Source: Armillaria gallica
Taxonomy: Eukaryota > Basidiomycota > Agaricomycetes > Agaricales > Physalacriaceae
Direction of reading: 5' to 3'
DNA length: 64,000 nucleotides
Assembly (NCBI GenBank): GCA_037576215.1
Contig: JBANDB010000001.1
Location: 496,001-560,000, forward strand
Both the position numbers and the translations under genes were made by a program. Positions 43,240 through 53,563 of this stretch are shown piece by piece. The first letter of the stretch is position 1. Every line of letters begins with the position of its first letter. The notes below the pieces were generated by a model. The model saw only the letters and a program-made list of their open reading frames with translations. It was not told the origin of the DNA and searched no databases.

Positions 43240-45100
43240 TTCAGGAAATCGGGGGAATTTCCATATATTCTGAAGGAATCTCCTCCTCCATCGTCGAATT
43301 CCTTGTTGTTGGTTACAATTTTGGATGAATCCATGCATCACGCATGGCGAACCCACTCCTCATATTTCTCTATCGCTTCCTGTGCATGTTCCATATCTTT
43401 CTTGTGTACCCAGGAGTTGTGTTCCCATGTCCATCCCTTCCACTTGATGAAGTAGTCCATTGTGGTTTGGGACTTCTGTCCTCATCGCCCACGTACCTGG
43501 TGTGGTCGTGCATCAAGAACCTCTTCAATTTTGTATTCTTCCTCATCTTTGATGAGGTCTGGTGGTGGTGGAGGTGGCAATTCCTGATTGAGGAATGCTG
43601 GCAGAACATATGGCATCAGGAGCTTCTCGTTGAAGCGTGGGTGGATTTTCCAGTGGGGCAGCAGCTTTAGTTTGTAGGCACTGGTGCCCGACTTTTTGAG
43701 GATTAAGAAGGGACCAACTTGTTTGTCATCCAGCTTCTTCTTTGGTCGAGGAAGGTGGAGGTTCGTGGCATTGAGCCATACACAATCTCCAACTTGGTGT
43801 GTATGCGCATCTTGTTTCCTTTTGTTGTACTGGGTCTTCATCTTTTCGGCGGCCTCTTTGAGGGCTTTTTCGGTTTCGGTGTGAATCGTAGTCATATTTT
43901 TGACAAAGTCTGCTGTGGCAGGGTTCTTGAATGGTGTAGTGCGTCAGGAGTCTGGTAGGACTCAGGGATTCTGGCCGTAAAGTACCATAAATGGGCTCCT
44001 GCCTGTCGTGCTGTGGATTCGATTGTTGTGCACAAATTCTGCAAGTGGGAGCCAATCGCTCCAGTCGGTCTGTCAGTGATTCACGAAGATCCTTAGATAC
44101 TTGATGATCTCCTGGTTGACTCGTTCGGTCTGACCGTCTGTCTGTGGGTGGAAGGCCGTAGACGTGTTGGGCATGATATTGAGTAGTCGATACAGTTCTT
44201 TCATGAATTTGGACATGAACTGCAGGCCTCGGTCCAATATGACTACCTGAGGCATCCTGTGGCACATGTATATGTGATCTCATAAGAGTCATGCCCATCC
44301 TTCAGCTGAGAGTTCGGTGTTACAGGCGATGGGAATAATCACTTTGGAGAATCTGTCGACGACTACGAGCATCGCATCATGGCTGTTAGAATCGGGGAGT
44401 CCAGTGATCATGTCGACAGAAATATGCATCCATGGTCCGACTGGCACTTTGTTCGGATGTAACGGTGCCGCTTTTGCGTGTGTGTCTGACTTTGTTTGTT
44501 GGCAAGTTTTGCAGCCTTTGATGTAGGCCTCAACATTCTTCTTCAATTTTGGCCACCAGTAGTCATGGAGTATGAGTTCTTTCGTCTTTTCTATTCCTGG
44601 ATGGCCAGTGGTAATATGATCGTGATACTGAGAAATGATTTCACCCCATAGCATCTTCTTGCAGGGCACATAAATTCGTCCATCGTAATGGAGGAGTCTG
44701 CCTTCCTGCGACACTCCTCATTCATGAGCAAGGGAAGCAGCGATGCTGTCGTCCCACAGCTCTTCCTGTCATGTTGTTTCCTCGATCCGTTAGTGTACTG
44801 CAGTCGTAGTCAGCATAATTAGTGCATGGAAGTGCACAGGCTCGAGGACAACGATGTCGTCATTGTCCTTGGTTCCTTGGTTGTGATCGCTACATCAAGA
44901 AAGCAGATCAGCTTTTATGTTTTGGGTGCCGGGCTTGTGGAAGAGCTTGAAGTGGTATTCAGCAAGCTCGGTGACCCCGTGGGCCTGTTGTCGGTTCAGC
45001 TTCTGTGGAAGTTGGAAGTATTGGAGATTTTGGTGATCTGTCCATATTTCTACATCGTGTTTAGTGCCCATGAGGTAATGGCACCATTCTGAGAGTGCGA
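43240..45100 (-). pseudogene. E3 pol: RNase H end, integrase, chromodomain
   Basis: Minus strand. The RNase H C-terminal half is at 44895-45100 (LALSEWCHYLMGTKHDVEIW). The integrase zinc finger is at 44500-44660 (HDHITTGHPGIEKTKELIL...CKTCQ). The core follows with SVDMITGLP, ILDRGLQF (Asp-Arg-Gly in place of the usual SDRG) and HPQTDGQTERVNQE. GPFLILKKSGTSAYKLK is the GPY/F-like segment. The chromodomain (DYFIKWKGWTWEHNSWVHKK) is near 43390-43460. Several in-frame TGA and TAG codons replace Arg or Gln. The frame is interrupted on the 5' side by E2 at the codons for LAIML/LALSEW. Confidence 0.85.
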
Positions 45101-45105
45101 GCATG

Positions 45106-45520
45106 TGTTACGATTTATTCATTTCTTTACCTAAGTGCATCTTATCTTATCTTATCTTCAGCACTTACTCTTATCTTATCTTTAGATCCGCAACTCCATG
45201 GAGCCTTCATAAATCTTCACATCATCACACTCCCTCGACGTGTAATATTCTCAGCTACCATGTACTTGGCTTATTTACTTTCTAACACGGTACCCTCATC
45301 TTAGTACTCATTACAGACCCTCACTTTAGTATATAAGTAGTGTACTCAAAGCTGTATATTCCCTAGCTTTGAGCTAATGTTTATTCATACCAAAACACAT
45401 TCCTTCTCGCTAAGCGCTATTCAAGTTAGTCTTGATCACCAATCATCAAAGGACTAGTCAGTGACTGTACAAACATGATACAGCCGACTATTTACCCTTG
45501 ATTGGAGTTTGGGTCTTACA
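45106..45520 (+). repeat. E2 5' LTR
   Basis: TGTTACG...GGTCTTACA. Tandem AGATAAG-type words (on the minus strand) lie near 45135-45185. A TATATAAG box at 45330-45337 precedes AGCTTTGAGCTAA (45365-45377) by 35 nt. That stretch complements the bases just after the LTR. Confidence 0.95.
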
Positions 45521-45521
45521 T

Positions 45522-45534
45522 TTAGCTCAAAGCT
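45522..45534 (+). promoter_or_regulatory. E2 primer-binding site (self-priming type)
   Basis: TTAGCTCAAAGCT directly follows the LTR and is the exact complement of LTR bases 45365-45377, placed where transcription is expected to start. This is the arrangement known from Tf1, in which the transcript 5' end primes its own reverse transcription. No match to a tRNA 3' end (TGG...) is seen. Confidence 0.7.
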
Positions 45535-45563
45535 TTTTCTAACCCTCTCGTCCAGATACACCC

Positions 45564-46586
45564 ATGAAAGACGACGCCCGTATCATAGCCATCTCACTAG
45601 GAATACCAAGTGCCACTTTCCTTTCAGTCGCCATTCTTCTTGCAATCAGGTTTTGTTACAGACCGCAGCAACAAGTAGAGACACCCTGTATCACCCCCTC
45701 AGTCATTACAGATAATACCAATGGCATCCCACTCGAGCAGCAGCCACCCCAACTCTTCGCACCCATACCACAGTGACCAATCCCAATCCACAACCTCACT
45801 CTGTCAGGAGACAATGAGGAGACAGAGGACATTTCTGAGTCGCTTCCTCCCGTCATCCTGGAGAGAAGGTCTCCTACCCCTCCCAGAAGACGCATGCCAG
45901 AAATCACCATCACCACCACCGCGCCTTCCTCTCCCGACGATACCCAGCACATCCCTCAGACTCCCACACCTGGCATGTACTCCCAACTTGCCACCCGTGG
46001 GAGAGGATTCGATGTGGGCCGCGACATTCAACCCATTGCCCCAACCACCAATTATGACCCTTGGGCTGACAGGTACCCTACTCCACCACCCGCAGCCGGT
46101 ATTGCCTCCACAGAGTTCTGGGACAATATCAACATCCCCTACAGTGCCTACTTCCCCTCTGATTGCGGTTCGCCTGACCACCATACCTCTCTCCCAAGAG
46201 GATACGGAACCCTTACGACATGGGACTACCCTGTACAGAACCAGGAGCTCACACCCGAGCCTGTATGAACTGTTGAGGAACCCATCGCCGGCCCCTCAAC
46301 CCACCTATCCCCTCCAAGGCGCCCAGTCAGGTCCCTGCACAGATGCGTGAACCGTCCCCCTTGAGCAAGTGCTTGGGAGCGACTCGCCCAGCAACTCCGG
46401 GAGCAGCCCCAGTATGAAGAGCCAGACTGGCTGGTCAAGTCCAGCAGCACCACCATCATGGTCCAGCCACCAAGACCTGCAACCCCCTTCCCCTCAACCT
46501 CCGCGATCGACAGAATTCCCCAGTCATCCCCCGAGCCGACGTGTGAGCACACACCTACCAACCCCAGTGCCAATGACACTAACTGA
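45564..46586 (+). pseudogene. E2 ORF-N: transmembrane N-terminal ORF
   Basis: Starts at ATG 45564. Residues 7-29 form one hydrophobic segment (IIAISLGIPSATFLSVAILL) followed by Arg-containing RFCYRP, then a proline-, acid- and serine-rich tail. The frame continues through a TGA at 45774 (the sequence after it stays homologous to E1 in the same frame) to about 46586, roughly 340 codons. The region GRDIQPIAPTTNYDPWADR and EFWDNINIPYSAYF matches E1 at 62850-63000. Gag begins in the +1 frame at 46573, so the two overlap by about 14 nt. It could be an accessory membrane-targeting protein; there is no family match I know of. Confidence 0.6.
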
Positions 46587-48060
46587 TGCCATCAGATTTT
46601 ATAGTGAAACAGATGATGACCCCACAGTTCCCATTCCCTCTTTACTAAGGCAAGCAAATCTTCAGGATATATATAATTATTTTGCCTACAAATTACCTTT
46701 TGCTCCAGTTTGAGGAAACTCTCAAGCTGGGAACAATTATTTTATGAGGATACAGAGAGGTCTCCCAGCAGATGAGATCTTACAGTACGAAGCGGAGCAG
46801 AATGCTCGCTTCCTATGGAACAAAATTCACTCGGATGCTGTAATTGAGGAATTTCCCCCTTACGAAGAAGCTGCACAGGAGATCGAGATACAGGAACCAA
46901 TGCCGGACAAACTGCCGGTACCACCTCCTCAGGTCACAAATACCTTCTCGTACATCACGAGACAGGCAGCACCAGGAACATACTGATGTGGGTACCTACC
47001 ATTTGCCGGTGGCGGTCACGGGGCAGGCGCCGCACCAGGCAGTGGTGGTGCACAACCCACACAGCCACAGCCTCCCACCGCACCGCAAAGGGTTGTACTC
47101 CCATGCTTCCCAGCGCCACCACCGATACCAGACCCACCAGTACCCTGGCAACTACTCAACGGAGCTGTTGCCCCCTACAACGACTTCAAACCAAAAATCT
47201 TGAAGGAAGTCGACGATTTCAAAGGGGATTCTAATGACATCACCCGCTTTTTCCTAAAGTGCGAACTGCACTTCAATGTGTTCAACTGACACTTCCAGCA
47301 CCATCCTCATAAGGTCATCTTTTGCGTCTCTTGACTCACAGACGATGCTGAGAAATGGTGGCAGTTGTATGCCCAGATCATAGGAAAGACACCAGATGGC
47401 GAACAGCAGTACCCAACTTACAAGGACTTCAAGTCGGAGCTCAACAAAAGGTTCTGGAAGGACTCTGACTCGCAGCTGAAATATGTGCAGTGGGAGAAGC
47501 TTAGGCAGTCGGAGCACAAGGATGGTGACAAATTCTTCCAGCTATTCAAAGAATTAGCCTACCACGCCGGAGTATGCAATAACGACCAAGTAATGCTCTA
47601 TCAAATCAAGAAGGCCACCTGCCAGTCAAGTAAAAATACTATATACTCGGCTGACAGAGAAGTGCCAACTGATTATGAAGGCTGGAAAACTCGTCTACTC
47701 TGGATTGACTATAACTGGCGCCTCAAGCAGGCAGAAGGAACGACAGTGGTACCATCTCAACCGCAATCGCAGAAGATGACTACACCCGCTAGGGGTAGTC
47801 AAACAACAGTCCCCATGACCACGATGGCAACAGGGACAACTTACGGAGGATGCAGTGTGCCAATGGATGTTGACGCAGCCAGGGCAGCATCAGTATGCTT
47901 CTGATGTGGCAAGAAGGGCCACTTCAAGCACGACTGCCCTAACATGCCAAAAACCCAGGCAGAAGCATTACGACACTTCAACACTTATTGGGACCACCAC
48001 CCAACTACGGAAGAAAACCTCTCGACGATCAAAGAGGTAAAAGAAAGCGCCAAGAAGTAA
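46573..48060 (+). pseudogene. E2 gag
   Basis: Frame starting at ATG 46573 (MTLTDAIRFYSETDDD). It contains the retrotransposon capsid region about 47165-47750 (FKGDSNDITRFFLKCELHF, DDAEKWWQLYAQ, WEKLRQSEHKDGDKFFQLF), and a CCHC zinc knuckle at about 47890-47935 whose Arg between the first cysteines is now a stop (CF*CGKKGHFKHDC). Stops at 46711, 46984, 47287 and elsewhere are TGA at expected Arg or Gln positions compared with E1. It ends at TAA 48060. Gag forms the particle and binds the RNA. Confidence 0.8.
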
Positions 48061-51000
48061 ATGATTCAACTTACTCGGCTAAGGACTTAGTTTCGGCTGG
48101 TACGCCTATCGCACTTTATAACTGTACTTATATACCACCTGTAGTAACCACCACACATTCAAATATACCCATGACTTCACAATCAGACCAGAAACTAAGC
48201 AAGAATCAACTCACAGATCCAGGAATGAGCGGCATAGTTATCAAATTACCAGCTCGACGCTCAGCAAGTAACCTATCACAGGTGAAAGCATTGAGTGACA
48301 AGGCACCTACCATAGTGTCACCCATCATAACAGCGCCAGGAGAGTGACTGGATGGGGCAGGGGAACAAGCGCATAGCGCCCCCCCTGGCGAAACAGCTCT
48401 ATGAAGTCCCTGCCTCGCAGGGAGTTACGAGGAAATAGCTTCGGCGAAACCTCCTCTGGTAAAAGAGATTACTATATGGCTACCAACAGCCAAGGACGAC
48501 ATCATCAACGCCAAATTACAGAAGATAGACGCAAGGGCAAGGGCCTATTTGCCCTCAGTCCTGAAAGCCAAGGACAAACCAGAGTTGAGTAAGGGCCCCC
48601 GACTAGTTGCCAATGCCTGTCGTGACGAAGGGCGACTCAGTGAAGGGGGAACACTGAATGAAACGAGGGACCTGACTAGAAACCCAGGCTCGAAGGAACC
48701 AGGTGAAGGCGACCACTGTTCAATGGTGAGAAGCGAAGGCAATCGTTGTTCAGCAGTGCCAGCCCAACCTACTGCCTCTTTACGAGGCAGTACCTTCACA
48801 GAAAGCACCTCCCATTCCACGACTGACCAGAAAGCCGCAGGACAGGAAGCTGTTGGCACCCAGACAGTGAAAAGGGGGCATCAGGTAGCTTTTATTGAAG
48901 AAGTACCTGACAACGAGGACATTACGAGTTTCACGATGAACACAAATGCTAAATTAATACCCCCTTTAGAAACTGCAGTGACCTCACCAACGGTAGTCAA
49001 GCCCGTACAGGTCAACGTGAAGGTTAAAGAGGCCCTGCAACTCTCGTGCACTTATACAAGTGGAGAGACCTATAATGAATGGCTTCAACCATTTGGAGCT
49101 GAGTGGACTCTACGCGGAATAGTTGAGGCATGGATGGAGTCAGAGGCCAAGGCAATCCTAAAGAATTGGATTCACAAGGTGTGTGCAGAAGAAGTGGTTG
49201 ACTCAATGATTGAAGCAATGAGGGGGATGAAGCAAATCAATGCACTCTGGTGGCTTGAAGAGCTACAAGAGCCAAAGCGGTATATCAGTGCACTAAGCAG
49301 GAAAGGGAAGGACCTGGTTATCCCCGTTGAAATTGGAGCACCAGGAACCCTTGCCAAAATCTCTACAGCTGCGTTGGTAGACAGCGGATGCACCAGCAGT
49401 GCCATCAACCAAAAATTCATCAAACAGTACAACATCCTGACTCGAGCGACTGCAGCCCCAATCCTGGTCTATAATGCTGACAGAACCAAAAACCAGGGAG
49501 GATCAATTACCAAATACACCGAGATCGAACTCAAAATTGGAGATCATTCAGAATGAATAGATCTAGCCGTAACAGATCTCGGTGATAAACAGATCTTCCT
49601 TGGTCACAATTGGTTAGCCCAGCATAATCCGATCATCAATTGGAAGACAGGAGGATTAACGTTTGCATGATGTGAATGCCACAAGAACCCATTCGTGCTA
49701 CCTGATGCAGATCCCAACGACAAGTGGGACGAAGAACTGGAGGAGGAAGATACCATTCTCACAATAGATTTCATGCAGGCCATTCTCATACGCACTCATC
49801 ATGCCAATGACTTAGCTGCCACAGCAAACGCAGACAAAGAGACCAAGACGTTTGAAGAAATGGTCCCAGAGTGGTGTCAGGATTTCAACGATCTATTTGA
49901 CAAAGATAGCTTCGATGAACTTCCTGAGTCAAAGATGTGGGACCATGCCATCGAACTCACTCCAAATGCAAGCGCCAATCTAGATTGCAAGGTCTACCCT
50001 CTTAACTGGAATGAACAAGCAGAACTTGACAAGTTTCTGGATGAGAACCTCTCGAGTGGATGAATACGACCCTCTAAGTCGCCCATGGCTTCACCTTTCT
50101 TCTTTGTCAAAAAAAAGGATGGCAAGCTGTGACCAGTACAAGATTATCACAAGCTTAACAAGATGATGATCAAGAATCGATACCCACTTCCACTCATCTC
50201 GGAGCTGATGGATAAACTGCGAGGCGCCAAATACTTTTCCAAACTCAACGTGTGATGGGGATACAATAATGTATGGATCAAGAGCAGGGACAAATGGAAG
50301 GTGGCATTCAGAACCAATCGGGGGTTGTTCGAACCCACAGTTATGTTCTTCAGGCTTACTAACTCGCCTGCCACCTTCCAGTGGATGATGAATGACATTT
50401 TCAAGAACCTCATTGCATCAGGCTCTGTCACCATCTACCTCGATGATATCCTAATCATGTCCAAAACGAAGGAGGAGCATCGCCACATCATGTGCGAGGT
50501 TCTAAGACTCCTCTGAAAGAACAAGCTATTCCTTAAAGCAGAGAAATGCGAGTTCGAAACCTTGGAAACGGAGTACCTTGGAGTCATCATCAGTGAAGGA
50601 AGCATCTGGATGGACCCAGTCAAAATCGCAGGAATCGCGGAATGGCCTGTGCCAGTCAAGAAAGTACAACTCCAGTCGTTCTTAGGCTTTACCAATTTCT
50701 ATCGACGTTTCATCAAAGGATACAGCAAGGTCGTCAAACCGATGACCCAGCTGACAGGAAACGATCCATGGAAATGGGGAAAAGCGCAACAGGATGCGTT
50801 CGAGGAGTTGAAAAGACTGCTGGCCGAAGAAGTGGTACTGGCAATACCCACAGAAGGAGGCAAGTTCCGCATAGAGGTGGACGCAAGTGAAGGAGCAATA
50901 GGTGCGGTACTGTTGCAGGAACAGGATGGAAAATGGCGCCCAGTCATGTTTCTGTCCAAGTCCCTCACAGCTATGGAGCACAATTACAAAATTTATAACA

Positions 51001-52934
51001 AAGAACTGCTGGCAATCATGCTGGCCCTGGATGAGTGGAGGCACTACCTAATGGGTGCAGCTCAGGACTTCGAGATATGGACAGATCATCAAAATCTGCA
51101 GTATTTCTGAAAGCCCCAAAAGCTCAACCGACGTCAAGCACATTGGGTAACTGAGCTTGCCGAATACCATTTCTCGCTGCACCACAAACCGGGACTGGCA
51201 AACAAGAAGGCTGACCTATTAAGCTGATGAGCAGACCACAAACAGGGAAAGGAGGACAATGATGAGGTTATAGTCCTCAAACCCGAGCACTTTCAGGCAC
51301 TAGTCATGCCCACGATTGAGGAGATCCATACCAAGATTAAGCAAGCCATGCTCGACCACCACTGATGGGACAAGAATGTTTCTGCATCTCTCAACCATGA
51401 TTGAGGGATGAAGCTAGATGACGGGTTAATCTACTACAATTCCCGCATCTATATTCCCCAAGACCATGTGTTACGAGGAGAAATCATCGCAATGCATCAC
51501 AACCACATCATGGTGGGACACCCCAGCATTGAAAAGACTAAAGAACTCATCCTACGAGAATATTGGTGGCCAAGGATGAAAAAGGACATAGAGAACTATG
51601 TCCACGCTTGCGAAATGTGTCAACGAACCAAGTCAAGCATGCAAGCAAAAGCAGCGCCTCTTCATCCCAATGCCATACCCTCCCGACCATGGACTCACAT
51701 CTCTGTGGACATGGTCACTGGTTTACCAAAGTGTAACGGTTATGACACTATCTTAATGATCGTCGACTGATTCTCTAAGGAAATCATACCAATAGCATGT
51801 ACCATGGAGCTGTCATCAGAAGGGTGGGCCAAGATCCTATGCAACGAAGTATATGCAAAACATGGGATGCCACAGGTCATCATTTCCGACCGAGGCACCG
51901 TGTTCATATCCAAGTTCATGAAAGATCTTTATGACTTGCTTCAAATGAAGGCAAACGTATCCACCGCCTATCACCCACAGACTGATGGACAGACTGAATG
52001 AGTTAATCAGGAGGTTGAAAAATACCTTCAGATCTTCGTCAATCACCTCCAGAATGACTGGGTCGAATGGCTCTCTCTCATGGCCTTCGCTCACAACAAC
52101 TGCACTCACTCCACTACAGGCAAAAGTCCCTTCGAGATTAACTACAGCTATAATGCTGAAATTCTCCCTGGCACAAAACCCTGAGCACCCTTCAGAACAC
52201 TGGCCTCAACCACATTCGTTTCACAGATACAGAAAATCCATGCAGAAGCAAAACAAGTGCTTGAAAAAGCTGCCAACCAGATGAAAGCCTAATATGACAA
52301 AAGGAAACAACCTGCAGTCGAATACCAAGTAGGAGACAAGGTGTGGTTCGACACAACCAACCTCAATCTCCCATGTCCCAAGAAGAAACTCGCAGATAAA
52401 TGAACAGGTCCATTCCCTGTCGTCGCAAAGGTCAGAGCATCAGCATACAAATTAAAGCTCCCGCCAAACTGGCATATCCATCCAGTATTCAACAAAATAC
52501 TCCTTACACCATACATGCCACCCGCATTCCCAAACCAAGAACAGCCACCTCCTCTGCTGCCAGATCTTATCAACGGCGAAGAGCACTACGAAGTCAAGAA
52601 AGTCCTTGACAGTAGAGAGTGCAAAGTTAGGGGAAAAGCCGGGGAACCATGGCACTGGGTCACAGACTACTTCGTCAAATGGAAAGGATATGGACCAGAA
52701 TCCAACAATTGGGTACAGGAGGATAACATGGACGCCGATGAACTCGTTGACGAATACCTCGCAGAAAAAGTGAATCATACCGAACATGAGACAGGAGATT
52801 GGCAATCCTATATGGACCCATTCACTGGACAAAAAGTTTGGTACAACCAACAGCTAGACTGGGATTGGCTTGGTGGCAACAACGATCCTTTGACAGACAT
52901 GAAATCGCCGTTCAAACCAACAGAGATACCATGA
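47988..52934 (+). pseudogene. E2 pol polyprotein
   Basis: Lies in the -1 frame relative to gag, overlapping it by about 70 nt, so ribosomal frameshifting is likely. Order: linker; protease (ALVDSGCTSSAIN, 49370); FLGHNWLAQHNP; reverse transcriptase 50086-50700 ([39 protein letters not shown] at about 50437); RNase H 50780-51235 (EVDASEGAIGAVL, WTDHQNLQYF); integrase with zinc finger 51440-51620 and core (SVDMVTGLP, ISDRGTVF, HPQTDGQTE); GPF segment; chromodomain 52590-52750 (YFVKWKGYGPESNNWVQED). The first catalytic Asp of the reverse transcriptase reads Asn (KLNV). At least ten TGA codons replace Arg codons. Confidence 0.85.
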
Positions 52935-53143
52935 TGACATGAAAAAGTTTACCAGATTTACTGCTTCCATGACCACCTGATAATGGAACTCCTCCTCGTT
53001 CGGACCCTTGCGTATAGGGAACAAAGAAAGGAGGATCGCACACATTGAGGCACAGGCACTAACATTGGGCCTGGCATCGTGAGAAAGTAATGACAGGATT
53101 GAAGCTAACAGCAGTTGGGACACCTGCCTTAACAGGGGGGTAA
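52935..53143 (+). other. E2 3' untranslated part and polypurine tract
   Basis: No frame. It ends with AACAGGGGGGTAA (53131-53143) directly before the 3' LTR, the expected plus-strand primer for reverse transcription. E1 and E3 have the same tract in inverse. Confidence 0.7.
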
Positions 53144-53558
53144 TGTTATGATTTATTCATTTCTTTACCTAAGCACATCTTATCTTATCTTATCTTCAGC
53201 ACTTACTCTTATCTTATCTTTAGATCCACAACTCCATGGAGCCTTCATAAATCTTCACATCGTCACACTCCCTCGACGTGTCATATTCTCGGCTACCATG
53301 TACTTGGCTTATTCACTTTCTAACACAGTACCCTCATCTTAGTACTCATTACAGACCCTCACTTTAGTATATAAGTAGTGTACTCAAAGCTGTATATTCC
53401 CTAGCTTTGAGCTAATGTTTATTCATACTGAAACACATTCCTTCTTGCTAAGCACTATTCAAGTTAGTCTTGATTGCCAATCATCAAAGGACTAGTCGGT
53501 GACTGTACGAATGCGATACAGCTGACTATTTACCCTTGATTGGAGTTCAGGTCTTACA
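53144..53558 (+). repeat. E2 3' LTR
   Basis: 415 bp, the same length as the 5' LTR. At five positions one LTR has TG and the other CA, the two deamination products of one CpG. Confidence 0.95.
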
Positions 53559-53563
53559 GCATG

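Larger units (their letters stand above)
45106..53558 (+). mobile_element. E2: innermost chromodomain Ty3/gypsy element
   Basis: Complete structure of 8453 bp with two 415-bp LTRs and the exact 5-bp duplication GCATG (45101-45105, 53559-53563). It is inserted in the RNase H region of E3 in opposite orientation. It belongs to the same family as E1. The LTRs differ at about 18 sites, nearly all CpG-derived, so the age is hard to estimate by ordinary divergence. All three ORFs carry TGA stops, so it is inactive. Confidence 0.95.

Noticed and set aside
46573..52934. TGA read as an amino acid (alternative genetic code or readthrough) because stops in E2 are almost only TGA
   Set aside because: The TGA codons coincide with Arg CGA codons of the sister elements and go together with CpG loss in the LTRs. 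E1 and E3 also show TAA and TAG at such sites. Decay explains all of it.
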